A DNA stretch of 64,000 bases, taken from NCBI RefSeq assembly GCF_000143415.4, contig NW_003314289.1, positions 1,420,293 to 1,484,292 on the forward strand. Direction: 5' to 3'. The stretch is from Selaginella moellendorffii (lineage: Eukaryota; Streptophyta; Lycopodiopsida; Selaginellales; Selaginellaceae). Numbering within the stretch: position 1 is the first letter of the stretch; each line of letters starts with the position of its first letter. The notes below the pieces were generated by a model, which was given only the letters and a program-made list of their open reading frames with translations, was not told the DNA's origin and ran no database searches. The translations under genes and the position numbers were made by a program. This document shows positions 10,379 through 22,525 of this stretch, piece by piece.

Positions 10379-10904
10379 GGCAATCGATCTCTTACAACCA
10401 GGTCGCTAATCACTTGACTCGGATATCAGGAATGCCGCCACCGCCACCTTACCCTGATCCTAGCATGCTATAAAAAGGTTCATTCACAAGTCCAGGTCTA
10501 CCAAGAACGTAAATCATGTCTGAAAACACAAAATAATCAAACTCCATTGAACCAGGCCGGAGTGGCTCAATGCTGTAAGAATGCTCACATAAATGTTACT
10601 TAGTCCTGACTAACACCCTCCAAATTGAGAATGTAAAGGAGAGCCTTGGATGCCGCGAATGGGCATATGCTGTGTCTCTGGTGGGCATCAAATTCATTAT
10701 GATTTGTAGTTAAGGATGGCAAGCATGACATTCCACGTCACTCCGTAGCGATACGGCATCGATTCCAACAGCTTCCTTGTCGTCAACCAGGCGAGGGTGT
10801 GTCATGTTTGACACAATACCCCACGTGGAACGTTAGTGCCTTGCTCGTGGTACAAGATACCAGGTCATCTGGTCATGGAGATTCCCAGCCTGGGCATATG
10901 CTGT
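10379..10904 (-). pseudogene. PPR relic, second tandem copy, and flank
   Basis: Repeats the relic at 9771-10175 with many indels up to about 10700. 10700-10904 is unassigned non-coding sequence leading into the Bowman-Birk inverted-repeat arm. Confidence 0.4.
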
Positions 10905-11106
10905 GAGCAGAATCGTCCACGTACGAGACCAAGTCCACCTGTGGCATCTCTCTAAGTGTGCTGTCAAAAAATTCTATATTCTGGGGATGGGAATATGCAC
11001 TAAGCATCTCATTCCAAGAGACAATGTCCCCTCATTCATTGCATCAACGATCCCTTTTGCCGATGCCAGATGCCCATCCTGGGAATACCCCTGAAGCAGC
11101 TAAGTC

Positions 11107-11217
11107 CACGTGGGCATATGACTGTATCTTATCCGCCACTGTGCCTTGGCACGTGTCTCAAGTTGCACGTCAACTAGCCCACGTTATTCATGCAAGGCCT
11201 GTCTAATAGTATAAATA
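11107..11217 (+). promoter_or_regulatory. G-boxes and TATA box of Bowman-Birk copy 1
   Basis: CACGTG at 11107-11112 and 11150-11155, and tataaata at 11210-11217, about 90 bp before the ATG. The nearer G-box is kept in copy 2 (14951-14956); there the TATA becomes cataaata. G-boxes are bound by bZIP/bHLH factors in stress and wound responses. Confidence 0.45.
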
Positions 11218-11305
11218 CATGTCTTCCTCCACTCTATATACATACCACTCTCCTGTTGTTGTTATCCTTGCAGCAGCACGGTTTAATCCTTGCGAAGTAA
11301 ATCCC

Positions 11306-11602
11306 ATGGACAAGGCAGCAAAGATCACCCTTGTTCTCACACTCACTGTTGCATTTGCATTTGCCTCACTCGAGTCCACCAATGCTGTTGAGATAGCTCC
11401 CAACACAAAGTTTGTGCCGGCTTCTTCTCTTCTCTCATACTTCAGGAGCCTGAAAGAGCTGGAGTGCATGCCGCACTCTCAATGCTGCCCCGACTCCAAG
11501 CCCTGCCCATCAGAGGACCAGGAGTGTAAGATCTGTGCCAAAATTTATCCTGCACTGTGCTTCTGCACGGACAAATCTGGGCTTAACAAGCTGATGCTGT
11601 AA
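11306..11602 (+). CDS. Bowman-Birk-type protease inhibitor-like secreted peptide, copy 1
   Basis: 98 aa. The signal peptide (ITLVLTLTVAFAFASLES) is followed by a propeptide-like stretch and a Cys-rich C terminus: ECMPHSQCCPDSKPC, then ECKICAKIYPALCFCTD. The last part matches the second Bowman-Birk loop (CALSYPAQCFCVD in soybean BBI). The nine-residue reactive loop here is CAKIYPALC, with Lys at P1 and Ile at P1'. This predicts a trypsin-like target, although Ser is usual at P1'. The first loop motif is not obvious, so it may be single-headed. The start was set at 11306: an upstream in-frame ATG at 11219 is followed by a stop in copy 2, and the signal peptide begins here. Selaginella is a known source of BBIs. 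Confidence 0.8.
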   Translation: MDKAAKITLVLTLTVAFAFASLESTNAVEIAPNTKFVPASSLLSYFRSLKELECMPHSQCCPDSKPCPSEDQECKICAKIYPALCFCTDKSGLNKLML

Positions 11603-11927
11603 TCTGGAGGTATGCATAACTTATCTCATGTTTCTTTATACTCAGTGCTAAGCATTTATGTGTCCCACAACCACTTAGTTTTAACACATAAAGACATTTG
11701 TTCCTCCATTCTTCATAAGTCGCCCGTCTTCTGTATTTTCCGCTTTGCAATTGGTGCATTAGTGGCTGTTTCTTTGATAGCCACGCACTTCGCTACTGAT
11801 AATAATAATAATAAAACTCTCAAGCTTGTTTGAGAGTTGACCTGTTTGAACGATAATGTCTTAATGGTGACGTGTTAGTACGGTATGGTGACGTGTCTGT
11901 ACGGTCTGGGTCTAGGGTTTTGGATCT

Positions 11928-13548
<1,621 letters not shown>

Positions 13549-13660
13549 AAACTAAGATTTTCCTGATTCTTTCAAGCAAAACTATAGACATTGACACTCA
13601 CGAAAGGGTACATGACTTTTAAAAGTGAATATTAACTAATTCGTTTTTCATCCTGGTACT

Positions 13661-14001
13661 AAAGTTTTCGGGTAAAATAAAGGATGGATGCTGCTATCCA
13701 AAAGTGGCACTTTTAGACAAACAATCGTGAAAGGTTTAATGATCCATAGATGATCTATGGCCCCCAAAAGTTGCTAAGTTTGAGGATCAAGCTTCCCTCT
13801 CGAACGTACTTTCGAGTTGCTGTCATGGTGGCCCGTGAAAATGATGAAATTCCCACTGGTTTGCATCTGGATTGGAGCCACAGCCAGCTCGCACTGCGTT
13901 CCATATCGGTGAAGACTGGTACTTTTTGTTTGATTGATGCTAATGACAATACAATCAAGTCAGGGCGGATGCTGCCAGATGAAAAGCTTGTTGTCAAGAG
14001 G
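13661..14001 (+). pseudogene. Degenerate copy B of the unrecognised exon
   Basis: Begins about 110 bp after the PRMT10 stop. 13780-14000 stays close to the intact copy (LRIKLPSRTYFRVAVMVARE, later DEKLVVK). The first half (13661-13780) has lost the frame and about 60 bp. Same order and orientation relative to PRMT10 sequence as in copies A and C. Confidence 0.75.
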
Positions 14002-14150
14002 GAAGTAGCAACAAAAACCAAACAGAGCGAGCGAGCTCGATTAAATGCCTTATCTTTACATTGGTAGATATCTAAAATATAAACGCCTGTATTGAAGCAG
14101 AAATCCCCAGTTGAACTCTCTGAGACTCAAAAAAAGGAGAAACATCCCAA

Positions 14151-14218
14151 AGTGTCGGGGAATTGAACACGGGTTTATACCGTGGCAGGGTACTATTCTA
14201 CCAGTAGACCAGCAGTCA
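14151..14218 (-). pseudogene. tRNA-Gly(GCC) pseudogene
   Basis: Minus-strand relative of the two intact tRNA-Gly genes. The anticodon arm with GCC is kept, but the acceptor stem no longer pairs and the T loop reads gttcaattcc. It occupies the same position relative to the unrecognised exon as the functional copies. Confidence 0.8.
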
Positions 14219-14417
14219 TGTTGGCTGCCATGGTCACACAGAGAAAAACAACAAAGATTGATGCTTGATGTATTATCTTCAATTTCACAAATTTTGTGTC
14301 TTAGTGAATTGAACAGACTTGGATCACCTCATGGCTATCAAAGAGATAGGCACTTCACAGCCATTAATGGGCACATAAAGAAATTATTACTCTACTCTTC
14401 AGATCAGAAGGTGTACA

Positions 14418-15100
14418 AAGGTAGACCATCTTCTGGGACACACAAATGCTTAGCACAGAGTATAAAGAAACATGAGATAAGTTATGCATACCTCCAGATT
14501 ACAGCATCAGCTTGTTAAGCTCAGGTTTGTCCGTGCAGAAGCACAGTGCAGGATAAGTGTGGGCACAGATCTTACACTCCTGGTCCTCTGATGGGCAGGG
14601 CTTGGAGTCGGGGCAGCATTGAGAGTGCGGCATGCACTCCAGCTCTTTCAGGCTCCTGAAGTATGAGAGAAGAGAAGAAGCCGGCACAAACTTTGTGTTG
14701 GGAGCTATCTCAACAGCATTGGTGGACTCGAGTGAGGCAAATGCAAATGCAACAGTGAGTGTGAGAACAAGAGTGATCTTTGCTGCCTTGTCCATGGGAT
14801 TTGCTTCGCAAGGATTAAACCGTGCTACTGCAAAGATAACAACAACAGGAGAGTGGTATGTATTATAGTGTGGAGGAAGACATGTATTTATGCTATTAGA
14901 CAGGCCTTGCGTGAATAACGTGGGCTAGGAGACGCTCAATGTGCTTGAGACACGTGCCAAGGCACAGTGGCAGTCACCGTGGACTTCGCTGGTATCAATG
15001 CCTGAGATGCTTAGAGCATATGCCCATGCATAGAATATAGAATCTTTGGAAACCAAAGATGCACCAGGCAGTCGTGAACGATTCTGCTCACGACATATAA
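14418..15100 (-). repeat. Right arm of the Bowman-Birk inverted duplication
   Basis: Reverse complement of about 10905-11690, including a G-box at 14951-14956 and the Bowman-Birk-like gene. Identity is highest over the coding sequence and the adjoining 3' flank. Confidence 0.8.
14499..14795 (-). CDS. Bowman-Birk-type protease inhibitor-like secreted peptide, copy 2
   Basis: 98 aa; identical to copy 1 in the signal peptide, propeptide and the first part of the Cys-rich domain. The reactive loop is CAHTYPALC (His at P1, Thr at P1') instead of CAKIYPALC, and two residues after the loop are Pro-Glu instead of Ser-Gly. No other amino-acid change exists; the remaining coding sequence differs by one silent base near the start (Thr codon act versus acc). 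His is an unusual P1 for a trypsin inhibitor, so the copies may act on different proteases, or this one may be inactive. Promoter arm and G-box are kept; the TATA is weaker (cataaata). Confidence 0.8.
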   Translation of the reverse strand: MDKAAKITLVLTLTVAFAFASLESTNAVEIAPNTKFVPASSLLSYFRSLKELECMPHSQCCPDSKPCPSEDQECKICAHTYPALCFCTDKPELNKLML

Positions 15101-15164
15101 GTGCCTGTAGGAAAACTCAAGCTGATCGCAGGCAGCCGGACTTCTTATTTGATAGCATGTCCTA

Positions 15165-15380
15165 TGCTCGTTCACTCTTTGGATTTGCCAAAGACAACCT
15201 CTCCAGGTGGGGACAACAGCTTTTCTCTCTCTTTGTGATCGATAGGTTTTCCACTAGTGATTGAAGACGGTGATGTTATCCAAGGCTCGGTCGAAATCAC
15301 TCGCTCCAAAGGCCACCGGTTTCGGTCAAGATCACGAGCTTTGCTTGTCGGGAGAACAGTTTTATTATTCGGCCACGATT
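15165..15380 (+). pseudogene. PRMT10 3'-end fragment C
   Basis: Plus-strand copy of PRMT10 exon 7 and some preceding sequence. It shows a LVIEDGDVIQGSVEITRSK frame at about 15253-15310, then indels; the LCGFAG-encoding motif survives as ggatttgcc at about 15180. No catalytic core. Confidence 0.75.
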
Positions 15381-15417
15381 CCTCTAACATAAAGGGTAAA
15401 CACCCCAAGTTAATTCC

Positions 15418-15700
15418 TCTTACTAAAGTCTTCGTAGGTAAACAGAAAGGATTCATGGGTGCTGCGAGCACAAAGATCCAAGGTTTAGGATGTAAAGCTC
15501 CAAAAAAGTTGTTAGAAGTTTGAGGACCAAGTTTCCCTCTCAAACTTAATTTCTTGCGGTCATGGAAGTGATGAAATTCCCACTGGTTTGCATCTGGATG
15601 TCAGGGATTTGGAGCCACGGGCAGCTCACACTGCGTTCTATATATTTAACGACAAATGCTGCAAGAGGTTGTCAAGTGATACTTGGTATTTTTTCGAAAA
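15418..15700 (+). pseudogene. Degenerate copy C of the unrecognised exon
   Basis: Matches the intact copy at 8807-9187 over the segments encoding GAASTK, LRIKLPSR (altered) and IPTGLHLDVRDLEP, with several indels that destroy the frame. Confidence 0.75.
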
Positions 15701-15880
15701 ATTTCTGCTGCAAATCCCCGCATCTCTCTCTACTCGATGCAAGGCGGAATTGCTCCTCCTCGCTCCCACGGGCATGGAATCTCATAGCTCACTAATTTAA
15801 TCTCAGAGGTTCAAAGAGTTGAAAAGAAAAATTTGCACGGGGAACGGTTTAAACAATAGCAAAATACCTTTGAAATATTT

Positions 15881-15951
15881 TGCACTGCCCGGGAATCGAA
15901 CCCGGGTCTGTACCGTGGCAGGGTACTATTCTGCCACTAGACCAGCAGTGC
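15881..15951 (-). tRNA. tRNA-Gly (GCC)
   Basis: 71-nt cloverleaf with the same acceptor, anticodon and T arms as the tRNA at 8395-8465. One base differs in the D arm (tggcaga versus tggtaga). Antisense to the neighbouring PRMT10-derived unit, as in the other two copies. Confidence 0.97.
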
Positions 15952-16396
15952 AACATGTAGGAAATGTACTGTTTATCCTAACAAAACAGCGCTAAACCCT
16001 AAGCAGAGAATATACTCAAATATCCCAGCTTAAACCCTAGAGGCGGCGGCCATGGAGTGCTTATAAGCGAGGGAGCCCAGGTATGCGGTGTTTTCCGTCT
16101 TTGGTAGCACAGTGATGAGAGAATTTGGGTTGATGAGCGGGGAAGAAACATCCCCCTTTGATTCTACACAACCTCCTACTCATACTGAGTGCCCTCTTCT
16201 TCTTCTTCTTTTTCTTCTTCTTGTTGTTTGGGCAGAGGATGACAGATTCTTAATGGGTAATTTGCGGCTGACCACATTGGTGTGATGCCTCACCTTGGAG
16301 ACCTGATGCCCATTTGGATGTCGAGACAGAGAGCCCTATAAATCTTGATCGAAACTTTGTGAACTTTTGTCTTTCAGGTTTCTTTGATCTTTGGAG

Positions 16397-16660
16397 ATGG
16401 GCGATGGCTCTGTTTTGAGCCGAGTGAGCAGCAGCATTGCCGAATCGAGGCGTGCGGTGAGCAGCACTTGCGTGTTTGGAGGTCGAGTGCTGCGCAGCAC
16501 GGGCAAGGCGGCATGGATTGCAGGCACAACACTTTTGCTGCTGGTTGTGCCGCTTATTTTTGAGGTGGACAGGGACCAGCAGCTGCAGGAGCTCGAGTCT
16601 CAACAAGCGACGCTGCTGGGTGGTGCGGCCCAGCCTGCTGCTGCTGCTGCTGCGGCCTAA
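16397..16660 (+). CDS. TOM9: TOM9 / Tom22-type mitochondrial import receptor subunit
   Basis: Small outer-membrane subunit of the TOM complex, the plant counterpart of Tom22 with a shortened cytosolic domain. 87 aa, one exon. The conserved block reads LRSTGKAAWIAGTTLLLLVV, then PLIFEVDRDQQL and QQATLLG, as in Arabidopsis TOM9-1/9-2. One membrane span is followed by a short intermembrane tail ending in an Ala run encoded by a gct/gcg microsatellite. The ATG at 16397 gives the family's usual length. Confidence 0.93.
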   Translation: MGDGSVLSRVSSSIAESRRAVSSTCVFGGRVLRSTGKAAWIAGTTLLLLVVPLIFEVDRDQQLQELESQQATLLGGAAQPAAAAAAA

Positions 16661-17049
16661 TGAGGATTTAACGATGATCTTGTTCTATCCTGATGAATCC
16701 TGAAGGTCCCGAGCATGGGCCATGAGCTCATACGAAACATAAAAACTGTTTATTGCTTTGGGATTAAAAAAAAAACTAAATAAAAATAGTTGAATATTCG
16801 TGGAAGATCATCCACGATAGTATCTTGGACAGCGGGATTTTGCAGTTTGATCCGCTGGTTGCTATTGCTTTGATTGAGATGTATGCTTGCTACAAGCAAT
16901 CTGAGGAAGCAATGCTGGTTTTTGATGGGTTGTAGGAGCGAGGCTAGGAAGCATGGTCTAGTATTATCACGCTTTTTCTGGAAACAGGCACAAGAGACAA
17001 GCTGTTTTGATAATTTATGAGCCATTTGATGGATTATAGTAAAATCTGT
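16661..17049 (+). pseudogene. Flank of TOM9 with a PPR relic
   Basis: 16824-16933 reads ILQFDPLVAIALIEMYACYK and then EEAMLVFDGL before a stop, a good match to one PPR unit. Nothing else supports a gene. The relic ends about 110 bp before the LTR at 17050. Confidence 0.55.
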
Positions 17050-17552
17050 TGTGATTGAGTGTATGGAATATAGGAAAGGAATATAGAAAATATGAATATC
17101 AATTAGCCTAAAACCCTTAGTTTATATGTAAGAGTGAATGGTTTGGATTAAAACCAATCCAACGGCTACTAAAATCCTATTATGCTAATATTAATATACA
17201 GCATTGTAATTGTACATTTGGACTTCATATCATCCCTTCCTTTTGGAATAATGGAAGACCATTAGAGTTCTTTTCTTATAGATGGGCTAGAATCTGGAGG
17301 AACATTAGGAGGAGGTATTGGTGGATATGTAGGTGGTATCAATTATTCTTGATCCCTTTATATAAAGTGTTTCAATTGTTGCATATGCACAATTTTTGAA
17401 GGACTGGTATGTTGGACGTCATGCCAAATTTCATAAACTTGTAGTCCAATTTGCCGTAACACTCGATACAATCCTTTCCACTAAGCAAGGAGCCTGTTAG
17501 ATAAACCATGTACTGTAAGATGGGGAAAACAAATTCACTCCACATCATCCAT
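17050..17552 (-). mobile_element. Ty3/gypsy element 1A, left part (3' end) with LTR
   Basis: LTR at 17050-17229 (tgtgattgag to cttcata), followed by internal sequence up to 17552. It matches the LTR (27436-27611) and adjoining internal region of element 1B. The element reads on the minus strand, so this is its 3' end. It is split from the rest (24045 onward) by the nested chromovirus. Confidence 0.85.
17548..17552. repeat. Target site duplication, left copy (tccat)
   Basis: tccat directly precedes the 5' LTR of the nested element and recurs at 24040-24044 directly after its 3' LTR. Confidence 0.9.
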
Positions 17553-18319
17553 TGTCGCAAATGTGATTTCGGGTATCAAAAGATATTTGTCAGCCAGTCC
17601 TTACTGGCACTCTTTCCTTACTGCCATGACGACAGGAGGTCGGTACTGCTGGTTCCCTTTATTAGCCCCTTTTGTCCAAATGTTAGTAAACTGGACTCAG
17701 CATCTGTACTTGGCTGGATGAGCATAAAGAAGGAATTCTTAAGTGTCTATTTAGCCAAGCATATTTGGCCCAGCTTGTTAATTCTCTTTTGCTCTGTCTT
17801 ACACTAGGTTGGCAAAAACCCTCACTTGTTGAAATTAGTCCCTCAATATTGTGTCTGCCAAACACTCTTGCTATCACGCCCTTTGTGTCAGTCTCATGTA
17901 GAGATCAGCCTGAACACAATTGTGTTCGTCTTATGTGCAAATTTGCAATCTAAGGCCATTCCATATTTGGTAAGATTCAGACTTGTTCCAGAGAGGGGAG
18001 GGGGGAGGGGGGGGGGTTCAAAAATGTATAGTAGGGATAGTGGTTGGAATGCATGTCTGACCATCTGAGATATTAATTTGGCTCCTACTGGGCTGTGTCG
18101 CTCCTTGTTCTGCATCTGGCTTCCATGCTGCTCTAGTCGGTGAGGTACCCTCCTCCTCACGTTAGGCCACCGGTATGCCAAAATTGTGCCAAATTCCGTC
18201 TGACATCATTTTGCATGCAGGTGTTGGATACAGAGAGCTGGTGCTCGTGGGATTGTATTGGACCCTCGTTTTGTAGTGCAACGGGCTTAGAGTTCGGCTC
18301 CAAATTCAGGTGCGCTACA
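17553..18319 (+). repeat. 5' LTR of the chromovirus
   Basis: 767 bp, TGTCG to CTACA. Compared with the 3' LTR it lacks at least two blocks, corresponding to about 23432-23453 and 23498-23560, and has many substitutions, so the insertion is not recent. Confidence 0.9.
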
Positions 18320-18321
18320 TT

Positions 18322-18333
18322 TGGTATCAGAGC
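18322..18333 (+). other. Primer-binding site (initiator tRNA-Met)
   Basis: tggtatcagagc, two bases after the 5' LTR; standard PBS for plant LTR elements primed by tRNA-iMet. Confidence 0.9.
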
Positions 18334-18849
18334 AAATGGCATGGGTTCAATTCCCATTGATTAGTGGCTACTTAAAAATATAATATACCCTTGAGCAAGG
18401 TATATTCCTACCCCTAAATTTGAAATTGTACGTATTGGGCATCCATACATACGTCCTTCCTGTTGTGTGGAGTATCTACGAACGAAGGTATCCACTGTGG
18501 GACTGTGGTACGGGTGGATGACTAGTTGCTTCACATGGAATAATTAATTTACACAATGGAAGGATTGGTAGATTCAGTGCGGAAATGGAGGTGCTGGTTC
18601 CCCTTGGCTCAATAGGGGTAATTTTCCCCTTGACATCTCTAAATGGGGGGTGAGTGTAGCACATGTGATCATGGGATGAGATTTGAATATACTGTCACCG
18701 TGGATCCTTGAAACCTTGGGGGATAAATGGGGATAAAATAGCCACTAAGGGCTCTCTCATTAAGCAATTGCCCCTTTTCCAGTTAGTTTAAGGGGAGAGA
18801 GATAAAGTGTGTTACAGTTGGTAAAAAAGAACTGGACTCCTCCTCAAGT

Positions 18850-19890
18850 TCTGAGGACGATAAAGTTCTGCAGCCGCCCTCGGTTGCACGAGTTTCAAAG
18901 TTCAAGCCTCCGAAACCACCCAACTTCAGAGGCATGCGGGACTATCAAGTTTTGGAAGATTGGGTTTACAATATGGAAAACTATTTCATAGCGGCAGACG
19001 TAGATGATCGTATGAAAGTTGCGTGTGCGCAGTCCTTTCTCACCGATCATACCAAAACTTGGTGGTGCCAGGTGTGTGCTGAAAAAGGGCAGACTAGAAG
19101 TTGGACCAAGATGCGGTCTCGTATCCGTAAGGAATACTTGCCGGATGATCTTGGTTTGAGACTTGGTGCAAAGCTGCGACAGTTAAAGCAGCAAGGGGAC
19201 CTTATGCATTACGTTAATATGTTTGCTTAGAAGCACATTATAACTGCAAATATGAGTGATGAAGATGCTCAGAGTTATTTTCTGGAGGGTTTAAGTTCAT
19301 TTTCTCGCAATGAGATTTTGAAGTTTAAGCCAAAGACGTACCTGGAGTGTAAGGAGGCAGCACAACAAGTTGCCTTTAGTCACTCACTCATGGAACAATA
19401 TCAGCAACCGTATGTTGGTAACTTGGATAAGAATAGGAATCCTGGGAATAAACAAGGTGATCGGAAATAAAGGGTGGAAAGTAGGTTCCGCCCTAGAGGC
19501 TCACAAGCAACAGTTAACAAAGGTGGTGGTGGTTGGAGACCACCAGTAGATTCTTCTGGTCCTAGGCCCTCTGTTCCTCCTCCTGGTGGGTACAAGTAGT
19601 AGTAACCTACAAAACCTACTCCTAGCGGAATGGGTAGTGTGGGTCATTGCTACCATTGTGGAGAATCAAGATATAGGTCCTCGGAATGTCCCAATAAGCA
19701 TAAGACAAGGTCTCGGGTTAATGTCATGAGGGAAGACAGTGGTGGCGAAGCTAAAGGGGTTGACGAGTTGGTCAGTGTGGACTATGAGGAAGAAGAGGTG
19801 AGTAACTTTCGTTGCTTTCCTCAAGCTTTTCTTGCAATCAATGCAAACACTGATCTGTTAATATATCTGGTAGGCTTTGTTCATGGACAC
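18850..19890 (+). pseudogene. gag region of the chromovirus
   Basis: Capsid-like frame (YQVLEDWVYNMENYF, LRQLKQQGDLMHYVNMFA, then SYFLEGLSSFSRNEIL) broken by a TAG at 19228-19230 and clustered stops near 19596-19604. The zinc knuckle at about 19654 reads CYHCGESRYRSSEC; the expected His is Tyr, so the CCHC motif is defective. Confidence 0.85.
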
Positions 19891-20106
19891 CAGTGAGTGA
19901 TGATTGACACGGGAGCTACGCACAGCGTGATATCCGAAGACTTAGTTAAGTTGTTAGGATTGAATGCTGAGCAAATGTCACCTATGCATTTCCGGTTTGT
20001 GGAAGGTGGGCAAGTAGCCAGAAAGTTTGTGAGTGATGTTCCAATAAAGATATCCAAGTGGAAAGAAAGAGTGGACTTGGTAGTGTTGAAGATACCAGAT
20101 TTTTAG
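19891..20106 (+). pseudogene. Aspartic protease region of the chromovirus
   Basis: MIDTGATHSVISEDLVKLLG at about 19900-19960 is the retropepsin active-site motif DTGA. A stop interrupts the join to gag just upstream (about 19894) and another ends the frame at 20104. Confidence 0.85.
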
Positions 20107-20870
20107 ATGGTGTTTGGTATGGACTTCTTCAACAAATACATAAAAGGGATTTATGGTGCTGGACAAAGTCGTATCACGTTGAAGTCAAAAGAATGTCCTG
20201 ATGTGTCCTTCCAGTTGCAAAAGCGCTCTTCAAAGGATTGGGATGCTAAGTTCCTGACTATGAGGGCCGCTCAAAAAGCAGCTAAGAAGGGATGTCGGAC
20301 CTTTTGGGTTCAAGTGATGGAAGCTGAGGATATTGGTGACTCAGTTCGAATCTGTGATGGGGTTGATCCTATACCAAAGAAGATATTGGAGTTGTTGGCA
20401 AAGAATCAGGATATCTTTCCAAAGGATTTACTGCCAGGGCTACCTCCTAGCCATGAGGTTGATTATCGGATTGAGGTTATTCTGGGTTCTAAACCACATA
20501 TAAAGGCTCCGTATTGTCTAAACATCAAGGAGATGCTGAACTCAAGAAGCAACTCACAGAGCTTCTTGACAAAGGTCATATATGACCAAGCAAGTCACCT
20601 TATGAAGCACTGGTCCTTTTTGTTATGAAAAAGGATGGAACCATGAGGATGTGTATTGACTATCGGGCACTCAATAAGATCACGGTTAAAAATAGTTATC
20701 CTTTACCTCGCATTGATGACTTATTTGACCAACTCTTAAAGGCTAAGTATTTTATGCGACTTGATTTGCGGTCCAAGTATCATTAGATATGGGTGGCAGA
20801 TCAGGATGTGGAGAAGACAGCCTTTAAGACTCAGTACGGATCTTATGAGTTTCTTGTAACACACTAAGCT
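20107..20870 (+). pseudogene. Reverse transcriptase region, truncated
   Basis: After a linker it shows [20 protein letters not shown], then [20 protein letters not shown] and KTAFKTQYGSYEFLV. A frameshift near 20620 and a TAG at about 20785 break it. It ends before the catalytic YxDD block: sequence jumps at about 20870-20900 to the end of RNase H. Confidence 0.85.
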
Positions 20871-20899
20871 ACTTTGCTATGTAGCCTAAGCTTATGCCG

Positions 20900-22080
20900 A
20901 AGTAGGCTCGTTGGCAAGAGAAGCTTGCTAGATATGATATTGAAATCATATATAAACCTGGTAAAGACAATATTGTCCCGGATGCATTGAGTCATCAGGC
21001 TCAATTCCGGGCAATATCGGCAATTAGTTTGGACTGGTTAGAGGACGTTTGGGCTTCATATGGTAGTGATCCATTGGCGAAGGCAATCTTATGCCGTGCG
21101 GGGTTGTTGAAGTAGAGCTCTGGTAGCGAAACAGCGAAAGTTGCTAGTCGCACTAATACGAAGTTTCACTTCTCAGTTCGGGATGGGCTTATATTCTATA
21201 AGCAAGAAAGATTGTATCTTCCCTCTAAGGATCTTTAGTAGTTATTTTTGTGAGAACATCATGATGTTCCAGCAGCGGGACATGGTGGACAGCGAAAGAC
21301 TCTGGCTTCATTGAAAAAGGAATTTTTCTGGTTTGGTATGGAAAGTGATGTAGCGGACTATGTCCGTTCCTGCCCTATATGCCAGCAATGTAAGTGCAAA
21401 ATTGAGAAGCAGGCTGGAAAGTTGTAGTGCATTCCAGTACCGGCATGGCCATTTCAGAGTGTGACACTTGATTTCGTCACTTGCTTGCCGAAGTCAAAGG
21501 GTTATGATACTTTGATGGTGGTTGTGGATCAGTTGTCAAAGATTGCACACTTCATTCCAACTATGGGAACAATAAATGCGAAACAAGTAGCAAAGCTCTT
21601 TTTCCATGAAGTAGTGCAAGTTCATGGTCTTCCTAAAGAGATGATCTCGGATAGAGATTCGAGGTTTACGGGGAAGTTTTGGGGCACACTATTCTAGCTG
21701 TTTGGTACCACGTTGAAGTTTAGTACAGCTTATCATCCTCAAATTGATGGGTAGACCGAACACGTGAATGCTCAAGTTGAGGATTATCTGTGGTACTATG
21801 TCACGGCAGACCAATGCGACTGGTTGAGCATTTGGATACAGCAGAAATCTATTATAACAACACATTTCACAGCGCTATATGTTATTCTCCATGGGAGATG
21901 TTGCAAGGGAATGCTTGTGGGGTTCCTCAACAGATTGTTGTACTGAAACCAATGTCCGAAGTGTTGGTCCCGGACATTGAGACTTATGCAAAGCAGCTAC
22001 GCCAAGGTTGGTCTAGAGCTACTGAGGCGATAGGCAAAGCTCAAGATACGTATCGACATGATAAGGATTAGCATTGTCGG
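20900..22080 (+). pseudogene. RNase H tail and integrase of the chromovirus
   Basis: Starts at the end of RNase H (RWQEKLARYDIEIIYKPGKD, normally followed by ALSR). Integrase includes the zinc-binding region ending CPICQQCK, the core VTLDFVTCLPKSKGYDTLMV with the first catalytic Asp, and MISDRDSRFTGKFW with the second. In-frame TAGs at about 21112, 21235, 21426, 21696 and 21752. Confidence 0.85.
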
Positions 22081-22353
22081 GATGTATCCTATCAAGTGGG
22101 AGATCAGATGTGGCTATCTTCCTGGAACATAAGTGTTAAGGGATCTTTATCTCAGAAGCTGCTACCGAGATATGTTAAACCCTATCGAGTGTTGAGGCGC
22201 ATTGGTAATGTATCCTATCAGTTGGATCTTCCGGCAGAGATGTCCAATATTCATAATATATTTCATGCCAATCTCTTGGCTCCATACACTATAGATGATG
22301 CACGTCAAGCGGAGATTCGTCCACCACCAGCAGTTGTGGATGGTGAACCTAAA

Positions 22354-22525
22354 TATGAAGTGGAAGCTATTTTGGGTACGCGCTGGCTTAAACATGCCAA
22401 ATGTCAAGAGTATCTAGTTAAGTGGAAAGGTTACCCATCTTGTGAATCAACTTAGCAGCCTCTTAGCAATCTTACTCATGCTCGTGAGCTTGTCACGGAG
22501 TATGACTATCATAATAAAGATTAGC
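22354..22525 (+). pseudogene. Chromodomain of the chromovirus integrase
   Basis: YEVEAILGTRWLKHAKCQEY then LVKWKGYPSCEST is a chromodomain; members of this clade use it to target heterochromatin. A stop (tag) replaces the conserved Trp of the STW motif at about 22453. Confidence 0.85.

Larger units (their letters stand above)
10905..11690 (+). repeat. Left arm of the Bowman-Birk inverted duplication
   Basis: Upstream region, coding sequence and 3' flank of the first Bowman-Birk-like gene recur in reverse complement at about 14418-15100. The coding part and about 60 bp beyond the stop are almost identical; the upstream parts are more diverged. Boundaries are approximate. Confidence 0.8.

Noticed and set aside
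11219-11305. Upstream in-frame ATG extending Bowman-Birk copy 1 by 29 codons
   Set aside because: The same upstream frame contains a stop in copy 2, and the signal peptide begins at 11306, so the shorter start is preferred.
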